From Nitrospirota bacterium (GTDB lineage: Bacteria > Nitrospirota > 9FT-COMBO-42-15 > HDB-SIOI813), in the NCBI GenBank assembly GCA_020851375.1, contig JADZCV010000014.1, forward strand, positions 42,651 to 106,650: a stretch of 64,000 nucleotides of DNA. The letters are read 5' to 3'. The notes under the pieces were generated by a model, which saw nothing but the letters and a program-made list of their open reading frames with translations, ran no database searches and was not told where the DNA came from. Positions 55,269 to 63,484 of the stretch are shown piece after piece (positions within the stretch are counted from its first letter, which is position 1; each line of letters begins with the position of its first letter). A program made the translations under genes and the position numbers.

Positions 55269-55427
55269 CGGTTACCACTCCTTTTCTAAATTTCAAATCC
55301 GAATTTGAAATGACTTGTTCTCGTCAGGGTGTAAAGGTAGTTACCATATAAAGCGGATGTTTGTCAATAAAAATATTACAAAATTAAGATTTTTTTTATA
55401 AAATTGTAAAAAGATGGGATTTCGAGC

Positions 55428-56288
55428 CTATCTTCTGCCTGCCAAAGCCTCAAGTCTTGCCACCCGTTCCTCTATCGGGGGATGTGTGGAAAACAGAGAT
55501 AACATACCCGAACCTGAGAGTGGACTGACTATAAACATATGTGCAGTAGCAGGATTGGCATTCATTGGAGCACGGCATGTACCAGCATGAAGTTTCTTTA
55601 AAGCACCTGCAAGCGAAAGGGGGTTGCCGCATATCGCAGCGCCGCCTTCATCTGCCCGATACTCACGGGAGCGTGAAATGGCCATCTGGATTAACATGGC
55701 AGCTATAGGCGCAAGTATCATTACGGCAATCGCAACAACAGAGCCCAGAGGATTCCGGTCATTATCATCCCTCCGGCCCCCTCCGAACATAAGACCCCAT
55801 GAAGCCAGATGGGTAATATAGCTGATGGCTCCGGCAATAGTTGCTGCTACCGTACTTATAAGGATGTCGCGATTTTTGATGTGGGCCAGTTCATGGCCGA
55901 CTACACCGGCCAGCTCATCCCTCGTAAGGAGGCTTAAAATACCTGTTGTAACCGCCACTGCAGCGTGCTCCGGATTTCTGCCTGTTGCAAAGGCATTAGG
56001 CGCAGGGTTGTCCATGACATAGACCTTTGGCATAGGCAGGCTTGCCCTCATCGTGAGCTCGCGGACAATGCCGAACAACTCAGGGAACTCCTTTTCTGTG
56101 ACCTGCCTTGCCCTGTACATGGCAAGGACTATCTTGTCGCTGAACCAGTATGCGCCAATGTTCATCACACCTGCCATCACAAGTGCCATGGTAGCGCCAT
56201 TTTGTCCTCCCAGAATAGAGCCTATAAATATAAACAGGACAGAAAGTGCCGCCAGGAAAAGTGTTGTTTTCAATGTATTGATATTCAC
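55428..56288 (-). CDS. htpX: HtpX membrane zinc metalloprotease
   Basis: The 286-residue protein has N-terminal helices (about 7-50) and the zinc motif [10 protein letters not shown], with Glu lower in the sequence ([12 protein letters not shown]). The typical [21 protein letters not shown] stretch follows. It degrades misfolded membrane proteins. The start is GTG at 56288, behind GGAGG. Confidence 0.92.
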   Translation of the reverse strand: MNINTLKTTLFLAALSVLFIFIGSILGGQNGATMALVMAGVMNIGAYWFSDKIVLAMYRARQVTEKEFPELFGIVRELTMRASLPMPKVYVMDNPAPNAFATGRNPEHAAVAVTTGILSLLTRDELAGVVGHELAHIKNRDILISTVAATIAGAISYITHLASWGLMFGGGRRDDNDRNPLGSVVAIAVMILAPIAAMLIQMAISRSREYRADEGGAAICGNPLSLAGALKKLHAGTCRAPMNANPATAHMFIVSPLSGSGMLSLFSTHPPIEERVARLEALAGRR

Positions 56289-56347
56289 TTATCTTACCTC
56301 CGGTTATTAATATCAGATTCTTATTATAAGCATCAACTGTGATACAG

Positions 56348-57292
56348 TCAAATTCCCTTTAAAATTGCACCCTTCTCAACATTGTGTCCCCTCAGATACT
56401 CCCCTGCCGGCATCCGCTTCTTACCCTCTGCCTGCAGCTCTGTAATCTTCAATGCCCGGTCCCCAGTCACAATTACAATACCCTGAGGGCCGGCCTCTAT
56501 GATCTCTCCATTCACAGATGACTGTACATGTCTGTCCACTATATCAGCCTTCCACACCCCCCATCTCTTCCCATTATAAAAAGTAAATGCCCCCGGCCAC
56601 GGGTCAAATGCCCGTATCCTGTTATAGATATTTTCTGCACTGTCCTTCCAATCTATAAGACCTTCTTCTTTCCTGATAATGGGGGCATATGAAGCCTTGT
56701 CGTGCTCCTGTGGCACAGGAACGACTTCCCCCCTGTCCAGGCCATCAAGTGTCCTTATGAGAAGGCCAGGGCCTGTCTTTGTCATCTTTATGCCAAGACT
56801 GCCTGATGTATCACACCTGTCTATTTCGATTCTTTCCTGCAGTAATATATCCCCGGCATCAAGTTCCGGGAACATCACCATTGTCGTTACCCCTGTGAAA
56901 CTCCGCCCATCCATTATCGCACGCTGGATAGGAGATGCACCCCGGTATTCCGGCAGGAGGGACGCATGAACATTGACAGGGTTCTTTTTCGGTATCTGTA
57001 AAATTTCCAGGGGTATTATCCTGCCGTAGGCAACTACGACTATATAATCAGGAGAAGAAGCTCTTATTGCCTCAGAAAAGGAACTGTCAGACAGTTTTTT
57101 AGGTTGAAGGACAGGGATACCATGCGATAAAGCAAACTCCTTAACAGGAGATGCAACAAGTTTTTGACCTCTCCCTTTTTGCTTATCGGTCTGGGTCACT
57201 GCATATACTACGTCACGCCCGCTTTTAATGATTGCATCGAGAAAGGGGACGCTGAGGGATGGGGTCCCCATAAATACGACCCTGGATATCAT
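56348..57292 (-). CDS. fmt: Methionyl-tRNA formyltransferase
   Basis: The 314-residue enzyme formylates initiator Met-tRNA. The N-terminal Rossmann domain has VFMGTPSLSVPFLDAI and the formyl-donor segment VNVHASLLPEYRGASPIQRAI, with the GDTGxT-like VTTMVMFPELDAGDILL. The C-terminal tRNA-binding domain carries RAFDPWPGAFTFYNGK. Directly downstream of def (7-base gap). Confidence 0.96.
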   Translation of the reverse strand: MISRVVFMGTPSLSVPFLDAIIKSGRDVVYAVTQTDKQKGRGQKLVASPVKEFALSHGIPVLQPKKLSDSSFSEAIRASSPDYIVVVAYGRIIPLEILQIPKKNPVNVHASLLPEYRGASPIQRAIMDGRSFTGVTTMVMFPELDAGDILLQERIEIDRCDTSGSLGIKMTKTGPGLLIRTLDGLDRGEVVPVPQEHDKASYAPIIRKEEGLIDWKDSAENIYNRIRAFDPWPGAFTFYNGKRWGVWKADIVDRHVQSSVNGEIIEAGPQGIVIVTGDRALKITELQAEGKKRMPAGEYLRGHNVEKGAILKGI

Positions 57293-57299
57293 GCCAGAC

Positions 57300-57836
57300 T
57301 TAAAACCTTCCTGACATTTCAGCCTTAGCCTGCCGGTCCCGCTTCTTCATCTTACGAAGGAACAGGCCTCTTTTAAGACTGCTCAGACGGTCTATAAACA
57401 AAACGCCATTCAGGTGGTCTATCTCATGCTGAAAAACCCGTGCAAGGATCCCCTCTGCAGTAATTTCTATATTATTTCCGTCCTTATCATACCCTTGTAC
57501 CTTTACCTTCTCTGCCCTGATAACATAGTCCCTGTAATCCGGAACACTAAGACAACCTTCTTCACCTTTGACCTCACCATCTTCGTATATTATCTCAGGA
57601 TTTATGAACACAGTATAATTTTTTACAGGACTATCAGAGGAGAGGTCGGCATCATAAATAAACAGACTTTCCGATGCCCCAACCTGGACAGCAGCAAGGC
57701 CAAGTCCAGGCACTGCATCGAGCGTATCCATCATGTCCTGAATAAGCCTCTTCAAATTATCATCCCATTTCTCCACCCGCCTGCTCTTTTGGCGGAGAAA
57801 CGGGTCAGGGTATTCTATAATCCTGCGGACTGACAT
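57300..57836 (-). CDS. def: Peptide deformylase
   Basis: The 178-residue enzyme shows the three deformylase motifs: GLGLAAVQVG, EGCLSVPDYRD and FQHEIDHLNGVLF, with Cys, two His and Glu as metal and catalytic residues. Its C-terminal basic tail (KRDRQAKAEMSGRF) is longer than minimal. It and fmt form the usual start-Met processing pair. Confidence 0.95.
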   Translation of the reverse strand: MSVRRIIEYPDPFLRQKSRRVEKWDDNLKRLIQDMMDTLDAVPGLGLAAVQVGASESLFIYDADLSSDSPVKNYTVFINPEIIYEDGEVKGEEGCLSVPDYRDYVIRAEKVKVQGYDKDGNNIEITAEGILARVFQHEIDHLNGVLFIDRLSSLKRGLFLRKMKKRDRQAKAEMSGRF

Positions 57837-57905
57837 ACCAGCGGTCTCCTATACTTCACTCTAACACCTGATACCTTAAAAATCAAGCGGATGCAGGTAA
57901 TTCGG

Positions 57906-57990
57906 TAATTCGGGGGACACCATACTTAATTCGATCTCCGGACATTTCTAAGGCCTGGCATCTTTCAGAAATCGTTGGGAAGTATTGCTC
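57906..57990. mobile_element. Relic of a REP-associated transposase element, left copy
   Basis: The sequence has a terminal-type box ggggggacaccatacttaattc (57911-57932 region). An internal stretch, cagaaatcgttggga (57966-57980), also occurs in the right copy (58878-58892), where it lies inside transposase-like coding. No transposase frame remains here. Confidence 0.6.
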
Positions 57991-57995
57991 ATTAA

Positions 57996-58328
57996 TTATA
58001 AAAACTCTACATGATTAACCATATCATCTGGGCTGAGAATATCGAAGATAAGCATCAAACCACGAATTATATGACTGACAGGTGCCTGTTGAGGTGCATA
58101 AACAATTCCCTGATGAGGAAACCCCTCAGAATGGAGGCGAAGGAAGTCAGCATCCTGGGTGAACATGACACGACCAGCCCCGGCTGCATATTTCAGATGC
58201 TCCTTATCGCTAACCGACAGAAGCCCTGCTTCCTGGGTGGTTAATACATCTACTCCCCGACGCAGCAACCCCTGAGAGACCGTATTGGAAACATGTTCAT
58301 CCATGTAGAACTTAATGGGATTAGTCAC
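57996..58328 (-). CDS. DUF5615 PIN-like toxin
   Basis: The 110-residue protein has the DUF5615 PIN-like start: KFYMDEHVSNTVSQGLLRRGVDVLTT, then ..TQDADFLRLHSEGFPHQGIVYAPQQ. Conserved acidic residues (Asp9, Glu10 and the later TQDADF) fit a nuclease active site. It overlaps the DUF433 gene by 8 bases, an established toxin-antitoxin pairing. Toxic activity is inferred. Confidence 0.82.
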   Translation of the reverse strand: MTNPIKFYMDEHVSNTVSQGLLRRGVDVLTTQEAGLLSVSDKEHLKYAAGAGRVMFTQDADFLRLHSEGFPHQGIVYAPQQAPVSHIIRGLMLIFDILSPDDMVNHVEFL

Positions 58329-58620
58329 CCGTTTTGTCTTTCAATTTGGAGCGTATTTGACGGCGCAATCCGGCAACAAATTCTTCATCGGCCTGTATGG
58401 CTTCATCTATTTCCCTGCGGTTGTCATAATAATATGTCAATGCAGCGTATATATCTGATAATGTGAGGCCATATCCAGAAGCAATTTCATCTGCACTTTT
58501 CCCTATACGTTCGTGCCAAATAACTATATCCTGAACTGTAATACGATGACCTGCAATGTGAGGCTTGCCTCCCGCAACTCCCGAAGTTACCTCAATATGT
58601 TGCATTAAAGCATCTTTCAT
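58321..58620 (-). CDS. DUF433 antitoxin
   Basis: The 99-residue protein has the DUF433 helical pattern HIEVTSGVAGGKPHIAGHRITVQDIVIWHERIGKSADEIASGYGLTLSDIYAALTYYYDNR, with a C-terminal basic tail. DUF433 proteins are DNA-binding antitoxins of DUF5615 toxins. It is the first gene of the minus-strand pair, and the pair is bracketed by transposase-element relics. Confidence 0.85.
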   Translation of the reverse strand: MKDALMQHIEVTSGVAGGKPHIAGHRITVQDIVIWHERIGKSADEIASGYGLTLSDIYAALTYYYDNRREIDEAIQADEEFVAGLRRQIRSKLKDKTGD

Positions 58621-58685
58621 TATGTCCTCCTCTTTTAAAGTATCTTACATCAGCGCTTTCATTTTATCAAAAGATTTTCAAGGGA

Positions 58686-58979
58686 GAGTTAATTCCGAGG
58701 ACACCATACCTAATTCACTTTCAGGCTTTTCTACGAGGACGCTGTCAACTGCACATTAGGTAGAGTTAAATCCAGAAAGAACCGGGCTTGTCTTTGAAGC
58801 GGAAAAGTACCCATGAAGCAGGACATTTGCACATTTTTCAGGTAAGGATAATGACCTGGTGAAGATCAAACCTCTTACAGAAATCGTTGGGGAGTGGCGG
58901 AAGTTTATATCTGGAGGGCGACATTCATTGAAGACCTGGAAAAGAAATTGAAAATATAAATAACTGAGTATGGTGTCCA
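58686..58979. mobile_element. Degraded REP-associated transposase element, right copy
   Basis: The boxes ggacaccatac (58699-58709) and gtatggtgtcc (58968-58978) form an 11-bp perfect inverted repeat. Between them, from about 58847, a frame reads DNDLVKIKPLTEIVGEWRKF, and another frame near the end reads TFIEDLEKKLKI with its stop near 58959. These look like the C-terminal part of a Y1-type REP-associated tyrosine transposase, with a frameshift. The rest of the 523-base gap to 59143 contains no gene, only AT-rich leader. Confidence 0.55.
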
Positions 58980-59142
58980 TAGAACGTAGAACTCACCGCT
59001 CAAGGGGATATACCCCAACATATCCATTCCTGTTATTACATTTACTTATTCTTTAATTAATGGCAATATATCTGAACATAAGAGGGCTGTCAAACAACTA
59101 ATAAAACAATGTAAAAAGAGATAAAGCAACTGTTCCATTACT

Positions 59143-59922
59143 ATGTCTGTTGTATATCATCTGAAATTATCCAGGAAGAGTATAAAAGGGGCACGGTTTG
59201 CCTTGCTGCCGGGCGACCCTGGTCGAGTGCCTCTTATAGCATCTGCAATTGATAATGAGGGGTGCGTTGAGATCGCCTCTAACAGGGAGTTCAGGACGTG
59301 GCTTACCTACATGGATAGCCATCCGGTAGTTATAACATCCACAGGTATAGGCGGGCCTTCTGCTGCCATTGCCATCGAAGAGCTTGCGCAGCTCGGGATA
59401 AATACCTTCATACGGGTCGGAACAACAGGTGCGCTACAGCGCCACATCAAAGCCGGCGACGTGGTTATTACAACAGCATCTGTCAGAATGGACGGGACAT
59501 CAGAACATTATGCTCCAATAGAATATCCTGCCGTCGCAAATTATGTGGTGCTCGATGCCCTCGTGCAGGCAGCGAACTCTTTGAAAATTCGATGTCACAC
59601 AGGGATTACCGCATCTTCTGCAACCTTCTATCCCGGACAGGAACGTATGGATACCTTTTCCAAATATGTAATACGGGATCTTGCCGGAAGTAAAAAAGAG
59701 TGGGAACACCTTGGCGTATTAAACTATGAGATGGAATCAGCAACACTATTGACAATGTGTAATGCCCTCGGACTCAGGGCCGGCTGCGTTACCGGTGTGA
59801 TCAGTGAGAGGTCACAGAAGGAAAAGATTGTTGAAGGGATGATCAAGACCGCAGAAGGGAATGCTATTGCGGTTGCTGTTGGGGCCGTTAAGCATCTACT
59901 AACCGGGATAAATCCCCCTTAG
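59143..59922 (+). CDS. udp: Uridine phosphorylase-like nucleoside phosphorylase
   Basis: The 259-residue enzyme belongs to the PNP/UDP family: FALLPGDPGRVPLIASAI, GIGGPSAAIAIEELAQLGINTFIRVGTTGALQ and the C-terminal LGVLNYEMESATLLTMCNALGLRAGCVTGVI. These match Udp (uridine to uracil plus ribose-1-phosphate). The last codons and stop lie within a Cccccttag/aaaggggg repeat that forms a hairpin. Confidence 0.88.
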   Translation: MSVVYHLKLSRKSIKGARFALLPGDPGRVPLIASAIDNEGCVEIASNREFRTWLTYMDSHPVVITSTGIGGPSAAIAIEELAQLGINTFIRVGTTGALQRHIKAGDVVITTASVRMDGTSEHYAPIEYPAVANYVVLDALVQAANSLKIRCHTGITASSATFYPGQERMDTFSKYVIRDLAGSKKEWEHLGVLNYEMESATLLTMCNALGLRAGCVTGVISERSQKEKIVEGMIKTAEGNAIAVAVGAVKHLLTGINPP

Positions 59923-59946
59923 TCCCCCTTTACAAAGGGGGAAGAG
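59911..59946 (+). terminator. G/C-rich hairpin at the end of the nucleoside phosphorylase gene
   Basis: The segment ccccctttacaaaggggg (59924-59941) is an inverted repeat directly after the TAG stop (59920-59922). It resembles a terminator stem but has no T-run. The same ccccct/aaaggggg motif is common in dispersed repeats of related genomes. Confidence 0.4.
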
Positions 59947-59961
59947 GGGGGGACTTGAACA

Positions 59962-60137
59962 GGGATTTTCAGGTAAACCGTCATGAGCCCTTCGACTGTT
60001 CGGCACGCTCACAGCTCAGGGCTCACCAGGGTTTGTGAAAACGTCATTCCCGCGTAAGCGGGAATCCAGACCGGGGCTTGGTCCTGGATTCCACTTGCGT
60101 GGGAATGACGGGTACTTAGGAGTATTTTCGAGTAAAC
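59962..60137. repeat. Dispersed repeat R1, copy D
   Basis: This copy begins with ttttcaggtaaaccgtcatgagcccttcgac and continues with tgttcggcacgctcacagctcagg. It includes cgtcattcccgcgtaagcgggaatccag (about 60041-60068) and ends taggagtattttcgagtaaac, overlapping the stop of the ferritin-like gene. A long frame starting here (SFPRKRES) is an artefact of this repeat. Confidence 0.85.
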
Positions 60138-60559
60138 TACTTCTTTACGCCCAGCGTCGTCTCCCAGATATCAGCATGCCTTTCTTCATCAGAAAGTATC
60201 TGCTCCATCATAAGCCTGCTTGTGGGGTCGCCCAATTCATCAAAAAGTTTAATATGCGCCTTGTACTGCTTTATCGCTATATTCTCCCCTTCAAGGTCAT
60301 CCTTCATCATCTTGACAAGGTCTCCGCCCTTCTTAATCACATCAGGAACCGTTGTCGGATCACCGCCAAGGTAATTAATCCTCTCTGCAATCATCTCCAT
60401 GTGTTTCATCTCATCACGACTTATCTTTTCAAACAACTCAAGGACAGCAGGGCTGTCATATCCTTCACCTGTCCAATGATGATGCAAATACTGAAGTGTC
60501 GCTGCTATTTCCAACGCAAGGTCTTTATTCAACGCATCAATTATTTTCTTAGTGCTCAT
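60137..60559 (-). CDS. Ferritin-like (bacterioferritin-type) protein
   Basis: The 140-residue, four-helix protein has a di-iron pattern: Glu17, Glu50-x-x-His53, Glu92 and Glu125-x-x-His128 (ISRDEMKHME; LSDEERHADIW). It lacks an obvious axial Met for haem. A strong AAGGAGGTG site precedes the start. It is encoded after the DtxR-type regulator, pointing to iron storage or detoxification. Confidence 0.82.
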   Translation of the reverse strand: MSTKKIIDALNKDLALEIAATLQYLHHHWTGEGYDSPAVLELFEKISRDEMKHMEMIAERINYLGGDPTTVPDVIKKGGDLVKMMKDDLEGENIAIKQYKAHIKLFDELGDPTSRLMMEQILSDEERHADIWETTLGVKK

Positions 60560-60584
60560 GGTACACCTCCTTATAGTTAATATA

Positions 60585-61277
60585 TTAACTCAATAGCATC
60601 TTCTTTACAAATATTTCTTTTGCAAGCTCCCTGTCAAGGGCCAGATCAGTCTCGCCAATCCTTATCAAATAAGCAGGCTGCTTCTGATGTAGGCGCAGGG
60701 TCCCGCCAGGGACAATACCAAGAGAGCTTAAACGGTCAAGCCTTGCATGATATTTTGAGGAGATGAATACGATCCTTGCCTCATCTCCCAATGAAAGTTC
60801 AGTCAAAGGTACTACAAGCGGCTTCATCTCGTTGGAGAATTTCCTGCAGCACTCCCCCCTTGGGATTGGCTTTCCGTGCGGACATGTCGGCGGGTGCCCA
60901 AGGAAGGTGCAGATGCTGTCTACAACGACTTCGCTCAGGACATGGGTATGCTCAAGCTCACAGGCATGATCTTCAAGCTGCTTTTCTTCTATCTCAAAGA
61001 CCTCTGATAGCAGCCGCTCCGCAAGCCTGTGCCTTCTGATGATATTTTCCGCACGTTTTTCACCCTCGGGTCTGAAGGAAATACTGCCATGGTCGGTTGA
61101 AATAAGGCCTTCGGACACGGCAAGCGTTAACACCTGCGAGACATTGGGGTCTTCAGACCTCTTTTTTACATTATCTAAATGAGATTCTCCCTCTTCTCTC
61201 AACATCCAGATGAGTTCGAGCACTTCATCTATCCTGTCCTCATCAAACCGGTCTCTTGACCTGTGATAGTCCATCAT
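60585..61277 (-). CDS. DtxR/IdeR-type iron-dependent repressor with C-terminal FeoA domain
   Basis: The 230-residue protein has an N-terminal winged helix (about 10-70). A metal-binding dimerisation domain follows with HACELEHTHVLSEVVVDSICTFLGHPPTCPHGKPIP, matching the Cys/Glu/His ligands of DtxR. A C-terminal FeoA/SH3-like domain is last (about 153-228; LSLGDEARIVFISSKYHARLDRLSSLGIVPGG). It probably controls feoB and the ferritin gene with Fe(II) as corepressor. No separate feoA gene is seen. Confidence 0.85.
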   Translation of the reverse strand: MMDYHRSRDRFDEDRIDEVLELIWMLREEGESHLDNVKKRSEDPNVSQVLTLAVSEGLISTDHGSISFRPEGEKRAENIIRRHRLAERLLSEVFEIEEKQLEDHACELEHTHVLSEVVVDSICTFLGHPPTCPHGKPIPRGECCRKFSNEMKPLVVPLTELSLGDEARIVFISSKYHARLDRLSSLGIVPGGTLRLHQKQPAYLIRIGETDLALDRELAKEIFVKKMLLS

Positions 61278-61290
61278 GCCACCTCTCCCG

Positions 61291-61353
61291 ATAAATAGGG
61301 ACAGCGACTATTTATTTTGAATCACGAAATAAATAGTCGCTGTCCCTATTTAT
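61291..61353. repeat. 63-base perfect inverted repeat between feoB and the iron repressor
   Basis: Two 27-base arms (61291-61317 and 61327-61353), exactly complementary, flank a 9-base loop. The arms contain the phrase aaatagtcgctgtcccta. The repeat starts 2 bases after the feoB stop and ends 14 bases before the repressor ATG. Its structure suggests transcript processing or termination, or a REP element. Confidence 0.9.
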
Positions 61354-61355
61354 CC

Positions 61356-63326
61356 TTACAGGTTAATACCGAGCAACCTGAAGCCAAAGTTTAGCACCCC
61401 TCCGACCAAAAATGCAAAGGGAAATATGAATGCCACAATGGCCAGGGCTGTTGCGATCCCGCGCTCTTTTATCATGACAAGGAAATTCGCCACGCAGGGG
61501 ACGAACAGGGTAATGGTAACGAGGCTGACAACGACCTGATTAGGGTTAAGCAACCCATCCTTGGCAAGTGCAAAGAGGCCTGCAGCGCCGTAATCCCTCC
61601 TCAGAAATCCTATCAGGAATGCCTCTGTAGCCTTCGCCGGCAAACCAAGAAATCCGACAACTATTGGATTGGCTATTCTCTCAATTACCTCAAGCGCCCT
61701 GATCTTATGAAGGGTAAATAATATTAATGTCCCTACTATAAAAAGCGGCACCGCCTCTTTTAAGTACCACTCTATCCTTGAGAATGTCTTGAAAAAAATA
61801 TTTGATAATACAGGGATGCGCAGCGGCGGTATGTCAAACACAAAATCAGAGCCTTCACCCTTTAGTATCTTTGAGGACAAAAATCCTACTATAAAAAGAA
61901 TCAATATTACTGTAAATGCCCAGACAAATGTTGCTGCAAGAGAGACGCCTCCAAGCATACCGAGAATTACACCAAGCTGTGCGGAACATGGGACGCCAAG
62001 GGCAAGGAGGAGTGTTACAATCACCCTCTCTTTTTTTGTTTCCATGACCCTCGCAGTCAGTGTTGCCATAGTATCGCAGCCGAGTCCAAGCACCATTGGC
62101 AGGACTGCCTTTCCGTGCAGTCCCATAAGCTTGAAAATCCTGTGCACCATGACAGCAAGCCTCGGGAGGTAGCCGGAATCCTCAAGAATACCGAATGCTA
62201 TGAAGAAGGTGCCGACAACCGGAAGTATGATTGCAACAGAATAGGTCAGCGCCATTGTAATTATCCCGTACTCGCCGACAAGGAGGTCTCTGAAGAATGC
62301 GTCAGGGATAAACCTGTCAGCAAGCAAGGTCATAAATGGATTTATATAATTGCCAAACAAGCCCTCTTCGAGAATTTCAACTAGCACCTGAGCGCCTAAA
62401 ACACCAACAAACTCATACATCAGAAACAGGGCTATGAGAAGAACTGGTATACCCCAGACAGGGTGCATTGCCCATCTGCCGATGCTGACTGTTATACCGG
62501 AACTACCCTTCTCTTGCCTCGAAAGTACGTCCTCAGCGATCTTCTCTGCCTTTTTTAACCTTGCCTGGTTGACAACATATCCGAGAGGCTCATAAAACTT
62601 ATCCTGCAGATTCCTGCGGACCTCATCAATCTTTTCGATGTCTGTCGGGCTGACATGCCTGTTGTTTAGCCAGGGTTTCAGGCTTAAATCACCTGCAAGC
62701 AGCATTAAGGCAACAGAACGTTTTGAAATCTTTGATTCCGGAAGGATTGCCTCAAGTTTTTTTATGCCATCCTCGATCAGATTCCCATAAAACATACCAA
62801 TTGGAGAATATCTCTTTTCTGTGAGGGCTTCCCTCAGTTCTTTTATGCCCTTTCTCTGGACGCCAATTGCTGGAATAACTGTAATCCCTATTGTTTCCGA
62901 GAGTTTTTTTACATTTACATCAATACCGCGGCTGCTAGCCTCATCCCACATATTGAGGACAAGCAGAAAGGGAAGTCCCATCTCAGCCAGTTGAAGACTT
63001 ATCTGGAGGCCGCGGACAAGGTTCTTTGCATCTGCGACCTGGACCACAAGCTTCAATACTTCATTAAGGAGGATGTCCCTCGTTACCACCTCATCCTCAG
63101 ACATAGGGATGAGGGTGTTTACCCCAGGCGTATCGGTCACCGAAATATCATCGCCATTGACTTTAATTGCCCCTGAGGTAAGGGTAACAGTAGTACCGGG
63201 ATAGTTGGAGACAGTTGCATACCTGCCTGTCAACAGCCCAAAAATTACACTTTTCCCTACATTGGGATTGCCGACTATGGCAATCTTGCCGCCGTTCTTC
63301 ATATCTCCTGCCTTAGTCTCATGCAT
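61356..63326 (-). CDS. feoB: Ferrous iron transporter FeoB
   Basis: FeoB imports Fe(II) using its GTPase domain. The 656-residue form shows G1 GNPNVGKSVIFG, G3 DTPGVNTL, and NMWDE for the G4 motif. A FeoB spacer follows and then about eight helices, with two gate domains (GLGCDTMATLTARVMETKKER and FLIGFLRRDYGAAG) and LALGVPCSAQL with the transport cysteine. An alternative ATG at 63302 is nearer AGGAG, but the spacing is only 2 bases. Confidence 0.93.
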   Translation of the reverse strand: MHETKAGDMKNGGKIAIVGNPNVGKSVIFGLLTGRYATVSNYPGTTVTLTSGAIKVNGDDISVTDTPGVNTLIPMSEDEVVTRDILLNEVLKLVVQVADAKNLVRGLQISLQLAEMGLPFLLVLNMWDEASSRGIDVNVKKLSETIGITVIPAIGVQRKGIKELREALTEKRYSPIGMFYGNLIEDGIKKLEAILPESKISKRSVALMLLAGDLSLKPWLNNRHVSPTDIEKIDEVRRNLQDKFYEPLGYVVNQARLKKAEKIAEDVLSRQEKGSSGITVSIGRWAMHPVWGIPVLLIALFLMYEFVGVLGAQVLVEILEEGLFGNYINPFMTLLADRFIPDAFFRDLLVGEYGIITMALTYSVAIILPVVGTFFIAFGILEDSGYLPRLAVMVHRIFKLMGLHGKAVLPMVLGLGCDTMATLTARVMETKKERVIVTLLLALGVPCSAQLGVILGMLGGVSLAATFVWAFTVILILFIVGFLSSKILKGEGSDFVFDIPPLRIPVLSNIFFKTFSRIEWYLKEAVPLFIVGTLILFTLHKIRALEVIERIANPIVVGFLGLPAKATEAFLIGFLRRDYGAAGLFALAKDGLLNPNQVVVSLVTITLFVPCVANFLVMIKERGIATALAIVAFIFPFAFLVGGVLNFGFRLLGINL

Positions 63327-63484
63327 TATAGGAGCCTGTCTGAGTAACGACTTTTCAAACTATTATCTTTGATCGTGCTCACTATTATCTGATGGTAATA
63401 GAAAGAAGTTTCGCTGTGATGCCTTTAAGACTGTTTGTCTCTGCAAATATATATTTTGCCAATTGGAAATAACACCCGCCAGCC

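Noticed and set aside
55270..55425. Promoter before the cytochrome operon
   Set aside because: A TTGACA-like box is visible on the minus strand, but no -10 box lies at a normal distance.
58756..58980. A 74-codon minus-strand frame in the transposase relic
   Set aside because: The coding-like segments lie on the plus strand and belong to the transposase remnant; this frame has no family match.
60035..60580. A 181-codon plus-strand frame with SFPRKRES near its start
   Set aside because: It begins in the R1 repeat and lies antisense to the ferritin-like gene; SFPRKRES is a known translation of such palindromic repeats.
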